Positions 22,429 to 34,150 of a DNA stretch of 64,000 nt are shown here, piece after piece (positions within the stretch are counted from its first letter, which is position 1; every line of letters starts with the position of its first letter). This DNA is from Rutpela maculata (lineage: Eukaryota > Arthropoda > Insecta > Coleoptera > Cerambycidae): assembly GCA_936432065.2 (NCBI GenBank), contig OW386286.2, positions 17,419,179-17,483,178 of the forward strand. The letters run 5' to 3'. The notes under the pieces were generated by a model. It was not told the DNA's origin and did not search any database. It saw nothing but the letters and a program-made list of their open reading frames with translations. The position numbers and the translations under genes are program-made.

Positions 22429-25400
22429 TTACAGCTCTATTTTGTTTTTTATTATAAATTCATAAAGTATTTTATACACATATTTGTTTTCTAATGCTAA
22501 TAAGTTGGGGAGATTTGTAGGTAGTGAAATATTGTTGCGGGCAAGTTTAAAAAACATTTCACTTATTTCCTGGAACTTTAAAGGACATTCCATCAAGCAA
22601 TGTTGTAAATTGCCTTCTTCTCCACAGGAGCAGTACGGATCTTCTTTGAGATTCAGTTTGTATTTGTATTGAGGGTAAAGACAATGTGAACTTCTAATTC
22701 GACACATTACTCTTACGAAATTTCGATTAATTTCACCATTAAACCAAGGATGTCTGATTTTAATTTTTGTCTGAAGTTTTTTGTAGTTTTCTCCTGCTGG
22801 GTAATTTAGATAGTGCTGCTGCCAATTTTCTCTAAGTCGTTCCTTTATCAGCCTATTAATATCTGTGCTGGGAATTTTAAAGTTAGGGATGATGTTGCCA
22901 GTTTCAGTTGCTTCCTTTGCTAACTTGTCAACATATTCATTTTGTGTAATACCTGCGTGTCCCTTTATCCATGTTAGTTCAAGGGTCTTGTCTCGTTGTA
23001 CTAATTGGTTGTAATATTTTATAATATCAATTATTATATAGTTTGCGTCAGACCTTGGGTTACAATTCTGTATTTTCATCGCCGCACTCTTACTGTCTGT
23101 GAATATAACAAATTTATTGTTCTTCTCATATTCTGAGCAATATTTAATTGCCTCCTTGATTGCTACTAGTTCTGCTGTGTAAATAGACGAGTTGGTTGGT
23201 AAGAGGTACTTTTTAGATATATTTTCGTTTTCATGGTAAACAGCACAGCCGGTTTTGTTGTTTTTGAGTGAGCCGTCGGTGAATATATACTCGTAGTTGG
23301 TCCAGTTAGTGTTTAGTTTTGATTTAAATATTATGTTGTTTAACAGTACGTTATCTTGAAGATCTATGAATGATGTTCTGGGTAATTTTTCATAATTTGA
23401 ATATTCTGGTGTGAAACAAGGAAGAATGTCCGACTGATGTATTTCTTCTTTAAATTGAGATATCCATGTATAACTTTCCACTAATAACGGCAATTTTTTC
23501 TTTTCCCAGTACTTTGCTGTGTGGCCCAGTATTGTTAATTTGTGTATATTTTCAACAACATCCTTATTCCTGCTGTAGATTTTCAGTAGTAGGTTATCGC
23601 TTAATTTTTGCCTTCTGAGGTGTAAAGCAGGTTCAGCGCGTTCGGATTCTAGGATGTTCAAGGGGGTGCTTTGAAGAAATCCAACACACAGTCTGAGACT
23701 TTTGTTTTTAATTTGTTCAATTTTTTGAAGGTGAACTTTTGCTGCTGATCCGTAAAAGACACAAGCGTAATCGAAGATAGATCTTACTAGAGAACGATAG
23801 AAAGTGAGACATATGTTGGCTCCTCATTTAGCTCCCCATTTTTGGTGACTAAATACTCGTAAAATATTAAGTGCTTTTTCACTTCTTTTGCAGATATAAT
23901 TTATATGTTCTTTCCAGTTCAGTTTCTTGTCTAAAATGACTCCTAGATATTTAACTGAAGTTTTATATTTAATTTCGAGATTAGATATTCTGATAGTGTT
24001 GGGCGGTTGAAATTTTATTCTTGTAAATGTACATATTGATGATTTTTTTTCGGAGATTGGAGATCCATTTTTCTCAAACCATATTTCTGCTTTTCTAATG
24101 GCATTTGCTAGATTTCTATTGCAATAGTTGATGTCATTGCCCTGAGCTCTAATTCCATAATCCTCGGCAAACTGATATACTTTAATATTGGTATTGGTAA
24201 ATAACAGTTCGAAGTCATATGAATATATTATGTATAACAAAGGGCTTAAAATACTTCCTTGAGGTAGGCCTGTTGATGTCTGCCTTGGTCCAATCAGTTC
24301 GTCATGGGTTTTTATGAAAATACTTCTAGTGCAATAGAGCTTATGGATGTGCAAAATTAGCTTGTTGGGTAGTCCAATTTGCTTCATTTTTTCTGCGAGT
24401 ATATTAAGGTTGACGTTATCATATGCCCCGGTGACATCTAGGAAAACCACACTGGTTGACTCGTTCTTTGTGAATCCCAACTGAATGTCCGAAATTAAAC
24501 TAGCTAAATTTTCTTGAGTCGAACAGCCTTTTCTGAATCCAAACTGCGATTTCGGAAGTATATTCTTACTTTCTAACCAATATTCCAAACGATTCTTTAT
24601 TAATCTCTCGTATGTTTTTAATACGCAAGAAGCCAATGCAATTGGTCGGTATGAGTTACAGCTGTCTTCCGGTTTGTTAGCCTTCAGGATAGGTACAATA
24701 ATGTATTCATACCAGTCTTTTGGGATTTGAACATCGTTCAAATATATGTCGTTGAATATATTTAGGAGAGTGATTTTAGCTGATCTAGGTAAATTGGAAA
24801 GCATCGAATAGTGAATGTTATCTTTACCAGGAGCCGTGTTGTTATTTTGTTTTAGAGCTCTGTCTAGTTCTTTAAGAGTGAATGGATTTGACAAAACGTT
24901 TGGTTGGTCTATGCTGTCCAGAAGAGGGCGTTGTGGAGTTACAGTTGGGGGGGCTAATTTACAGTGAAAGTTTTCCAACCATTCTGCTGAGGAATCTATG
25001 AGTACGGTGTTTTTTTGAGGTCGATTTTTAAAACGGTTAAGTTGTTGCCATATGTGTTTTATTGGGACATTCTTATTTAAACTTGAACAATAAGAACGCC
25101 AGCTTTCTCTTTTGGTTTCTTTTATTATTCTTTTAGCGATAGCATCAGATTTTTTATAAGTAGTTATATTTGCTATATTAGGGTTATTCTTATATTGTAA
25201 AAAGCAATATTTTCTATGTTTAACGGCATTTTCACATTTGTCATTCACCACGGTTTTCCTTTATTTTTTTTGGTATTTTCTGTATTGTTATATCGAGGTA
25301 TGGATTTCTCAGCAGACTGGTTGATAACATTTGTAAGATTTTCGTAGTTTACTACATCATTTCTTATATTATCTAAACACTCAAGAGAGTAAGAGTCCCA

Positions 25401-26168
25401 ATTAGCTTTTTTTATATTCCACTTTCTTTGATTTTTAAACACAATCCAGTTTGGAACTAATTGACAATTAATTAAAATCGAAAGATGATCCGAACCACAA
25501 GGATCTGATAAGGTAGACCATTCTAAATTGTGGTACACTTGAGGAGTACATATTGTTAAATCTATAGCACTTTTCTGTCTAAAATAGTTACCTATGTATG
25601 TTGGGCTACCGTCATTTAGAATTGTTAAATTGTTATTATCTAATGAATCTAATAATGTTTTTCCATAAGTATCACTATAATCACAACCCCACGCAATATG
25701 GTGGGCGTTAAAATCTCCACCTACAATAAAAGGTTTTGGTATACAGTTAAAAAAGGAATTCCAATCATTTGGATTGATTTTTGATTGCGGTGGGATATAT
25801 AATGATACCAATGTCAGCTTACTATTTTTATCCAGATCTATTGTAATGCAGACTTGCATACAGTTGTTGATTGTAGGTAATACTATTTCCGAGTATTTTA
25901 TTTGTTTTTGGACGAGGATTGCAACGCCTCCCTTTCCATCTGCACGGTCCTTGTGAACATTATTAAAATTATGAAAGTTGGTATATACATTGGGTTTAAA
26001 CCATGTTTCCGACAGTAAGGCAATGTTGATGTTATTAGTGGACAGTAAATTTTCTAAATTACCTTTATTTGCTACTGCAGAGCGACAATTCCATTGGTAA
26101 ATTTTTAAACCGCCTTCTTTTATATTTAGAGAAAAATGAGATATATATTTTTTTTGTCCATAACACAT
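22429..26168 (-). pseudogene. LINE ORF2: endonuclease, reverse transcriptase, RNase H
   Basis: About 1,246 codons in two frames. The APE-type endonuclease (26168-25245) has IYQWNCRS, LSETWF, VGGDFNAHH and GSDHLSI. A one-base frame change at about 25250 leads to reverse transcriptase (to 23824), with YRPIALASCVLKTYERLI, FGFRKGCST, VFLDVTGAYD and GLPQGSILSPLLY. An in-frame TGA at 23826-23824 is followed, in the same frame, by the connection region and RNase H (TDGSLKN near 23290, FTDSKSAAMKI near 23100, WIKGHAGITQNEYVDKLA near 22960), then a CCHC-like C terminus CSCGEEGNLQHCLMECP. The RT catalytic motif reads FAEDYGI instead of FADD, replacing a metal-binding Asp by Glu. One shift, one stop and one active-site change in otherwise clean sequence: a recently dead copy. 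Confidence 0.85.
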
Positions 26169-26208
26169 CAAATAAAAGTATTTATGTTTAAGTGAATGTA
26201 AACATTAA

Positions 26209-27697
26209 TTAATTTGTTTTAAGACGATCTTTTATAATACTAAATATTTCAGCTTCTTCTAATTCTTTAAAATTATTTTGTTTAATAATATCTATTAGGA
26301 AAATAACCAATTCTAAAATTTTTTGTACAGGGAGTTCATTTTCTTTTTGGGTAGTGCGTGTTTGTTCTGATTTATTGTGTAGATTTGAATTATATATGGG
26401 ACTGTTGAATATTCCACCAGAAGTTTGAGGAAGGTTGAGTGGTGATATTATTAGATTTCTTTGTGTTTCTGTGATATCTGGTGTATTGGGTCGTGTTTTT
26501 TTCCTTGGAGTGGTTGTTATCTGTGTATAGCGGTTTGTTGTTCTTTGATGTGAATTACTGTTGTTATATAATAAAGAGGTTATATCTACGTTATGATTGT
26601 GTTCATTGGAAAGAATAGAGGCGTATGTCATTTTTGGGACATTTTTCTCAGCATCCTTATAAGACGAATTTGAGTGTGACATATATTTTTTAATCTCTTT
26701 CTGTCGTTTAAATTCTTGACATTCTTTAATTTGATTAGCAAAATGTTTTCCTTTGCAATGAAGACATTCCGGTTCATCTAGAAATTTTGTACAGGTTTCA
26801 GAGTTGTGATTGTCTCCGCACTTAACGCACCTGGCTTTACTTTTACATTGGCTATCCATGTGACCATATCGAAAACAATTATGGCACAAAATGACTTTTT
26901 GTACATACGGTTCAACATTAAATATAACATGATTGATCGAAATATATTTAGGTAATTCGTGTGCTTTAAATGTAACAACTACTGTTTTCGTGGGTATATA
27001 TTTAGCTTCGTTATTTTCCATGATTTTTTTATGAATGCGTCGTATTGATTCTACTTCAAATTTGCAATGTAAATCGTACGGTTTGATTTTTTCTTTAAGA
27101 TAGTCAACAGAATATTCGGCATCTATTCGAAAAACCCCCTGTCTATGTAGTATAAATTTCGGTATATAAATGTCTAAATTATAAACTCTTAAAAAGGACT
27201 GAGCTTTGATCAATTTATTAGCCGATTCAGAGGTTTTAAATACAATTCGTACTCTATTCTTTCCAATTGATTCAATTGTTTTTATTTTATTGTCAATTTC
27301 TGGTACTACTTTTAAAACAATAATCACCTACCTTCACTGGATTTAATTTTCCATTAAAATCTGATATATTATTTTCAACGTAAACATGAAATGGTCCGGT
27401 ATCGGTTTGTCTGTATATATAAATTGGTCGCTCTGTTCGTTTTTGTGCCGGAGGTATCGTTGAATTATCATCGGATACTTCACGGTTATTTTCCGTTTGT
27501 CCAAAATTATGAATAAGATTACTTACTACATTATGTCGATTTTGTTTTTGTTTTAGATTACTACCCTGTTCTTGTGTATATTGGATATCTTTTGAACTCG
27601 TGTTGCCCTCTTCTTGTATATTTTCCAGAGATTCGCACACTTCCATAGTTATTAACTGGTTAGTTTCATTGGGGGGGGTTACCCCCCTTAAAGACAC
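26209..27697 (-). pseudogene. LINE ORF1 (gag-like, CCHC zinc knuckles)
   Basis: A basic, hydrophilic N-terminal part (27697-27293) shifts frame near 27320 into an RNA-binding fold region and then CCHC knuckles (CHNCFRYGHMDSQC, CVKCGDNHNSETC and CLHCKGKHFANQIKEC, around 26900-26720). This is the nucleocapsid-like chaperone of I/Jockey LINEs, which binds LINE RNA. The first frame has no ATG where it opens; an ATG at 27701-27699 is in another frame across a GGGGGGGG tract (27671-27678), where slippage may have broken the start. ORF2 begins 41 bases after ORF1 ends. Confidence 0.75.
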
Positions 27698-28029
27698 TCA
27701 TAGTTAATTTATTTTAGTCTATGCCTGTAGTTTTTTTTAATAAACACTTTGTTTAATAAGTAAACTGAACCACTAATAATTAAACTTAACACTACTAAAT
27801 TCACTAATTCACTTATGTAACGCACTTATTAGTAAACGCTCCGACTTGTACGAGGTCTACTATCGAACTGATGTTTTAACTTAAATATTTATAATTCAAT
27901 AATAAAATGTTCAGTACAGCAAATATAGAAAATTTCAAGCGGAATATAATTAATACCATCAATATGTATTTGTTACAAATTTGGTCCTACCTATCAAGAG
28001 AAAACTATTAAATAACAGAGGAAAGGGAT

Positions 28030-29404
28030 ATGTTGCATCGTCTGATTATAGTGTCAAGATCAAGAAGCGATATTAATTTAAGAGACTGCATTGGTGAATA
28101 TGAATTTGGAACTGTACCACGATCTTTATTTGCTGCCGATGGAAGATTGTTATTAGCAACTGACAAATCAAAAATAGTATCGAAATTAGAAGAAAAGGCT
28201 AAACGATTTAAAGATCCTGAATCTAGCATTGAAAACCCGTTGATTACAAAGAGAAAAGTTTTATTTTGATTGATGGCATGGCACTGGTTCAATCCATGAA
28301 CAAAGCACACGAAATAAAATATTGTAGAGATTTTTCACAAGCGTTTTTAAAAAAAGTAGAAAATGAGTATTCTGCTTATAACAATATTTATATTGTGTTC
28401 GATGTTTACAAAGAAAATTCATTAAAGAACCAAATGAGAGAACAAAGATCTAGAGGAAAAACACATATTACAGAATAACTGATAATACATTGATCAAAAA
28501 CGTAAGTCTCAAAGATTTCTTATCGAGTATTAAAACAAAAGATGAGTTAACGAAATATCTTGGTCAAAAAATTATGGAACATAATTTCAATTCAAACAAA
28601 AATATTGAAAATGTAGTCGTTTCATATGGAAATAAAACATATTCGAAGTCTTCTGATATTCCCCCTGAAATTCTAGCAGAAATAACCATGAGGAAGCTGG
28701 CTGAAACATATTACCGTGACTTTAGGTCCGGGTATTACAGAAGCTATCCTTGGATTCCATGCATTTACTGGAACCGATATAACCCGAAAATTTTTCAGGA
28801 AAAGCAAAGAAATATGTTTTAGGATATATTTAGGCTTAAATGAAGATGACAGGATTTTAAAATGGTTTTCTTTACTGGGTTCGGACGAAAAACCAAATTA
28901 TCAAATGAATAGGGACTTTGAAAGATTCATTTGTATGCTTTACAAATCTACAACGATTACTTCTGTCAAGGAATTACGATGGAAATTATATTCTATAAAA
29001 GGGCAGCAAGGAGAGAATTTGCCACCTACGCTTAATGCTCTTGAACAGCATAACCTTAGGTAAATATATTAATTTAATCGAATACTGCGCTATTTAGTAA
29101 TATTGGGTTTCTTATATAGGGCAAATTTTATAGCGAGGGGAAGTAAAGTCATACCAATATTCAGAAACTTGCCAATTCAGACCTATGTGGATGGAAAAAA
29201 ATGAAAGGAAGTTTATATGCGGCAGTTCCAATTACAAAGCCACCTGCTCCTGAAAGCCTATTGTTTTTAATAAAATGTGGCTGTAAAAAGGGATGCGTCA
29301 GCAAAAGTTGCAGTTGCAAAAAATTTTTTTATGTTGTACCGAAGCTTGTGCATGTAGAGAATTTGAATGTTCCAATATTGAACCAATGCCCATATCTGAC
29401 ATAA
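28030..29404 (+). pseudogene. XPG-like nuclease/CXC family protein, element D
   Basis: Sections in order: EYEFGTVPRSLFAADGRLL (28096-28152), the conserved N-terminal block; IDGMALVQSMNK and IVFDVYKENSLKNQMREQRS (28268-28450), the acidic DGMA and FDxY blocks; NVSLKDFLSSIKTKDELTKY (28502-28560); then a deletion that removes the HEEADT/SPDTD region; ILGFHAFTGTDITRKFF (28738-28790), the GCDTTS position; FERFICMLY; and ENLPPTLNALEQH (29014-29052). After a gap, LLFLIKCGCKKGCVSKSCSCKK (29252-29320) is the start of the CXC domain. At least five frame breaks. The predicted role is a metal-dependent nuclease with DNA-binding zinc cluster, probably part of the transposition machinery (inference). It lies directly beside the LINE 5-prime end. 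Confidence 0.7.
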
Positions 29405-29784
29405 ATGATGACGACGATGCGGAACTTAATATATCTGAGGGTGAATCGGGTAAGATCAATATATTTTAGGTAAAAACAAAATACCTTAAATAAGAATACA
29501 ATTCTTTCAGAAGACTAGCAAAAGATTTCGGTCTGGCTGACAGCTGCAAGAACTTTCATATACGACATTGCTGAAAATTTTATATTTATAAAGTATTGTT
29601 TTCATCTGTATTTAATATCTAATAAATAGGTAATGTTTATTTTTTTTTCATACTTTTTTTTTAAGGAAAACATTTTCAAACTTAGCATATTTAATAAGCA
29701 CATCTCTTGAAACATTGAGAACTCATGTTTTTAAATTGCTAGTGTCCATAACAGCTACTGAACTGTGCTAGGTTCTTTCGATCG

Positions 29785-30271
29785 CAAAGTGACACGCGCA
29801 TGGTTTTTGACGTTTAAAATTATTATTATTTAAAGTAGAAGCAAAAGTGAGGACATATTTAAAATCAGCATTAAATTCTTTACAACTTATATTTGAAGAG
29901 TTTTTCATGTACTATAATGGATTTTCCGCTAAAAGTAAATAACTTAATAAATTAATTCCGATATTTTCATTTATCTAAGAAATTTACAAAATGTCATGAC
30001 TTTATACGACAGTACTATTTTTTTAATAAAAGGTGTACTTAAAATGAGTATTTGCTTTTTTGTTTCTTAAAATCGGTTGAGAAATAACGGAGATAGAATT
30101 TATTCAAAAAAGTCGTGCGCCGCCATCTTTGATCCGCCATATTTTTTTTTATAACAATTTTCCAGAATGCCAACCTCGAAAAAATTGTTATATTGGGGCA
30201 GTACTTTCGTGCTCTGTAGGTTTTTTAAAATTGGCAGAGCATCCAAGCGAATGTCAATATGAGAATGGACT
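29785..30271 (-). repeat. Right TIR of element D
   Basis: Ends ...GAGAATGGACT; complement of the left arm. The following AAAATGAA recurs after the GGACT terminus at 9900. Confidence 0.8.
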
Positions 30272-30320
30272 AAAATGAACGTTGATTTGTGAAAACAACC
30301 TATTTTGCGTTGCTTAATTA

Positions 30321-30459
30321 TACTAGGTTTGTTTCTGCAAGATATCACATACTAGTCAGAGCCAATAAGCTCTGTCTAACGTAGTCAATCACGAATTGTT
30401 TTCAACCAATTGTGTTATGTCTGACTAGTCCGTGATTGCTGCAGAAACAGGCATATTAT
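30321..30459. mobile_element. Small MITE-like palindrome
   Basis: Imperfect 41 bp ends: TGTTTCTGCA..ATCAC..ACTAGTCAGA at the left and TCTGACTAGT..GTGAT..TGCAGAAACA at the right, outermost bases TATA on both sides. About 55 bp of unpaired centre. No coding. Confidence 0.55.
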
Positions 30460-30610
30460 AAGCGTAAAATCCTGACAGTAGATCCATTGACGTGCGAATT
30501 TACGGGCTTCGTAAATTCTATAATTTGTTTTGGCTGTTATTTATTTATTGATATATTATTAGTTCAACTAATGACAATATGGTATACAGTATGTACTATC
30601 AATTAAGTCT

Positions 30611-30905
30611 AATGCGGTTGGTGCTGACAATATCGGAATTACTACATAGTTGCCCTTATATACTGTCCTATATAATTTCTGTATAACTAATGTATATCCC
30701 TCAGTATGGAAACTTGCAAAACTTATTCCCCTCCCTGAAACTAACCCAGCGGAATCTTAGACTAATTAGTATACTGTGAACCTTATCAAAAGCTGTTGAA
30801 AAATAGTTAATTCTCTATTTGGAATCCTTTGGTATTTTGCCTTATAATCAGTCTGGGTGTCACACCGCTCTCGCTCGCTCATAGTTGTGTCATAGCATTT
30901 TTCAA
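30611..30905 (+). pseudogene. Older LINE reverse-transcriptase relic, 5-prime piece
   Basis: Plus-strand translation in broken frames gives AVGADNIGI, YPSVWKLAKLIPLPETNPAE, LIKSC*KIVNS and a CVIAFFKVT end, the N-terminal palm region of a non-LTR RT (the PAEY/RPIS-to-KAFD stretch). The frame resumes after the inserted LINE at 33934 with DENKLCIIMLIDYTKVFD. Many stops: very old. Confidence 0.6.
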
Positions 30906-33900
30906 GGTCACTAATTTTATTTTATTTTATTTAACTTACACACCATTCAACAGCATAACACCAATTACTGAATGGGTACAATACAGAGTTGTGATATTTA
31001 TAACAATAGGTACTAAGGAACAATGCTAATAACTAATAATCAGTAACAAAAGAAATACTAAAAAAGAGAATACTAAAAGTGCTAAGGACTAAAAACTAAA
31101 TGCCGCTAAATTATTAGAAGTTCAGATATAATAAATGTCGGTACACACTATAATTTTAGGTTTTTTATCAAGGCTATACTGCAGTTGAACAAATCAAACT
31201 TGGTTTGGACAGAATTATAATTGTTGCAAATTTGATGAAGCGGTGAGAATTTCATTACATTAATACGGGGTGTTTGGAGATTGAGAGTAAGGGATTGCCG
31301 TAGGATTACATGGGGAATTGAGGAAATTCAACTGGCTGAGAATCTCCTCACTGTCAATGTTATTCGCTATTAGATTGCGTAAGAAAATTAGTTGGGCTAT
31401 AATACGACGATTTTCAAGAGCGTCGAACGAGTGTCTAGGCAGTAATTCATTATATGGAAATCCGATTGCTGGATATAAATTATCATCCTTGAAGCTGAGA
31501 TATTTTAGGAAACGTCTCTGAACTCTTTCTATATTTTGCACATGAATATTGTAGTGAGGACACCATATGATGGAGGCATATTCAACGCGAGGTCTAACAA
31601 GAGCGCAGTATAATAACTTGATGGTATTTATATCGTTAAATTCGCGTGTATTCCGTATCACAAAGCCAAGAGATCTGAAGGAGTTTGTTACTATATCATT
31701 TATATGGTCATTAAAGGATAGTTTAGGATCGAAAATTACGCCAAGGTCACGGATAGTGTTAGGTCTATGCAGGGAAACTTCATCAATAGAATAGTCATAT
31801 TTTATGACATTGTGTTTCAGAAAAAAGGACATTACGTTACATTTGGAAGGATTTAGAGGCAGACTGTTTGATGTACACCAGTTATTTATTTTGTTTAATG
31901 CTATTTGTAGTTTAATACAGTCATCACAGCACTTAATAGTAGTGTATATTTTCATATCATCTGCGTACAATAAACAATTTGCTTCCACCCCATTTATAAT
32001 ATCATTAATGTATATATTAAATAATAATGGTCCCAGTATAGACCCTTGAGGAACCCCAGAGGTGACAGATATCTCAGTAGATTATTGACCGCAACATTGT
32101 ACAAACTGTTTTCTGTTTTCAAGGTAAGATTTGAAAAAATATAGCAGATTTTTTGACAAGCCAAAATGATCTAATTTGTTAAGCGAAATACCATGATTAA
32201 GTCTATCGAATGCCTTCGAGAAGTCAGTGTATATAACGTCCACCTGCAGACCTGTGTCAAATATATCAGCTATGAATTGCGTTATACAGAATAAGTTCGT
32301 AGTTGTGGATCTACCCTTCATGAAGCCGTGTTGTTTAGTTATGATTTTGTTTTTTAAATGAAAAAAGAGGAAATCGTGGAGAAGCATTTCAAGACATTTA
32401 GAAAAGTTGTTGATAATAGTAATAGGTCTATGATTTTCGATTTGGTTTTTCCCTCCTTTCTTGTATACGGGTATTACTTTAGAGAACTTCCAAGAAGAGG
32501 TATGAAGAAGAGTTAATGGAGAGATTAAATATTATGGTAAGTGGTATTGGAAGAAGATACGCACAGTCTCGTAGGAAGAAAGCAGGTATTTTGTCCGGGC
32601 CAACAGTACCTTTGGGTTTAAATTTTTTAAGACAGTTAAGTACTTCAGTTTCAGTAAATTGCTTTAGATGTATGGTATATGTTAGGGTATTTTGAGAGGT
32701 AACTTCAAAATGAGTGCTATCTATATAGGAACTTTGAAAAAAGTCTGCAAAGGCATCTGCAATGTTTTTTGGGTCGTTTATCATACTATCATTATATATC
32801 ATATTGTTTGGCATGCCACTATTATTTTTTTTGTTAGAAGAAAATGCCATAGTTCTTTAGGATTATTTTTTATATTACGTTAGATACAACTGCAATATTC
32901 TTTATAAGAGTTTTCTATATCAGCTTTAATTCTTTGCCTCAAAAATTGGTATTCTTGTAATGCGACAGGGTCTTTATATCTTTTATAGTCTCTCCAGGCT
33001 TTATATTTAAGACGGATACATTTTATAATGATAGGACTAAACCAAGGTGGATACATTCGTCTATGAGGTTTGGTTTTAGGTACAAAGGTATCAAGCAAGT
33101 CATATAGTTTTGTATAAAATACGTCGCAAGAACTGTCAACATCGGTATACATATTTAAGAAGCTCCAGTCTATATGAGTTAAATTTTCATACAATCATGA
33201 AATCTGCTTTTCGAAAATTGTAAAATATATTGTCAATTTTTTTGTCTATTTTTCTTTTCCTCCCTAGTAAGACCGAAATATACTACGATCGCAGGATGAT
33301 GATTGTCTTCGGGTAGTAATGTATCTAATGCTTTTTTTGGACGGCACAATATTTATTTGACAATACTAGGTCCAGTATTCTCTGGTTTGCATTAAAGTTG
33401 AAATTATATTGTTTGTAATCGGAAAAATTAAGGAAATTTATAAGTGGTAATACTCTAGCATTAAGTACATTTGTCTCGAGATAATTAGAATATTCAGGAG
33501 TATTAAAGTCTCCTATGATTAACACGTCACTGCCATATAAGTACTCTAGTGAACTGATTACATCAAACAGAGAGTTGTAGAATTCTATATTGGTATTTGG
33601 GGGAATATAGAATAGAAATATGTAGAAAGAGTAGTGATTTAAAGTTATTTTTGCTCCGAGCATGTCAATAAGTGATAGGTTGTTGTTGCAAATAGTCTTC
33701 ATATCTACAGGGTGTACAAAAAATATACTACTTACGGCTAACATAACACCTCCACCTCTGGTATATCCAGTTTCATTAAAATTTCGGTCAGATTTGATTA
33801 TGAAGTAAGATGAGTTAAACATTTCTGAATTTAAAACGTTAGAGTTGAGCCAGGTTTCTGTAAATGTAATGTAAATAGCATTATGCAATTTGTCTGTTTT

Positions 33901-33933
33901 TGTATTTAAACTAATGACATACATATCGCAGTA
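30906..33933 (-). mobile_element. CR1/Jockey-group LINE, 5-prime truncated
   Basis: Minus strand, ending on the plus-strand left side with (ATTTT)n at 30913-30935, a microsatellite-type 3-prime tail. The 5-prime end is within the endonuclease, so ORF1 and part of EN are missing. It interrupts an older LINE RT relic of opposite orientation: 30905 and 33934 read on into each other in frame. Confidence 0.75.
31260..33924 (-). pseudogene. CR1/Jockey-type LINE ORF2 remains
   Basis: Minus strand. Endonuclease: ITFTETWLNSNV, GYTRGGGVMLAV, DVLIIGDFNTP (33900-33500). Middle: DVFYTKLYDLLDTFVP and PPWFSPIIIKCIR (33130-33000). RT: FKPKGTVGPDKIPAFFLRDC (32640-32580), KQHGFMKGRST, DVIYTDFSKAFDRLNH (32260-32210), then ANCLLYADDMKIYT with an intact ADD (31985-31945) and VQRRFLKYLSF near 31500. 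No RNase H domain, which separates it from the 22-28 kb LINE. At least four frame breaks (33325-33195, 32880-32850, 32480-32387, 32082-31990). The last break removes the GxPQG motif region cleanly, with GVPQGSILGP readable in another frame near 32050. Confidence 0.75.
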
Positions 33934-34150
33934 GACGAGAATAAATTATGTATTATTATGTTGATAGATTATACCAAAGTCTTCGACCGAATTAATCACG
34001 AACTTCTACTTTCCATACTGCACTATATGACCTATTTTGCTTAAATCTGGCAACATTTACCCTTACATTTCCCTCCACGTAGACTTGCATCAGTTACAAG
34101 AGCTCGGGAATTTTATTTCTGTAACCTCAAAATCGGTGTTGGCCTAGGTC
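33934..34150 (+). pseudogene. Older LINE RT relic, 3-prime piece
   Basis: Continues the relic ending at 30905: LIDYTKVFDRINHELLLSIL (33961-34020) is the second palm motif of a non-LTR RT. The match fades by 34150. Confidence 0.6.

Larger units (their letters stand above)
22139..27871 (-). mobile_element. I-type LINE with RNase H, nearly full length
   Basis: Minus strand: 5-prime UTR, a gag-like ORF1, ORF2 with endonuclease, reverse transcriptase and RNase H, a short AT-rich 3-prime region and a poly(A) (T run from 22139 on the plus strand). It is flanked by TGTTTAAACTT (22128-22138) and TGTTTTAACTT (27872-27882), an 11 bp target duplication with one mismatch. Presence of an RNase H domain C-terminal to RT places it with the I/Nimb/Loa group rather than Jockey or CR1. 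It inserted into element D, so it is younger than D. Confidence 0.85.
21161..30271 (+). mobile_element. TIR element D, nuclease/CXC family, interrupted by a LINE
   Basis: Inverted arms of about 490 bp (21161-21648 and about 29785-30271), detectable for another 80 bp inward. They start AGTCCATTCTCATAT and contain GATGGCGGCGCACGACTTTTTT and a string of AT-rich blocks conserved in order. The element carries a nuclease/CXC pseudogene at 28030-29404. A LINE (22139-27871) accounts for 5.7 kb of its 9.1 kb. No clear target duplication at the outer ends. Confidence 0.8.

Noticed and set aside
22139..27871. Jockey or CR1 classification for the large LINE
   Set aside because: A clear RNase H domain follows the reverse transcriptase, which points to the I group.
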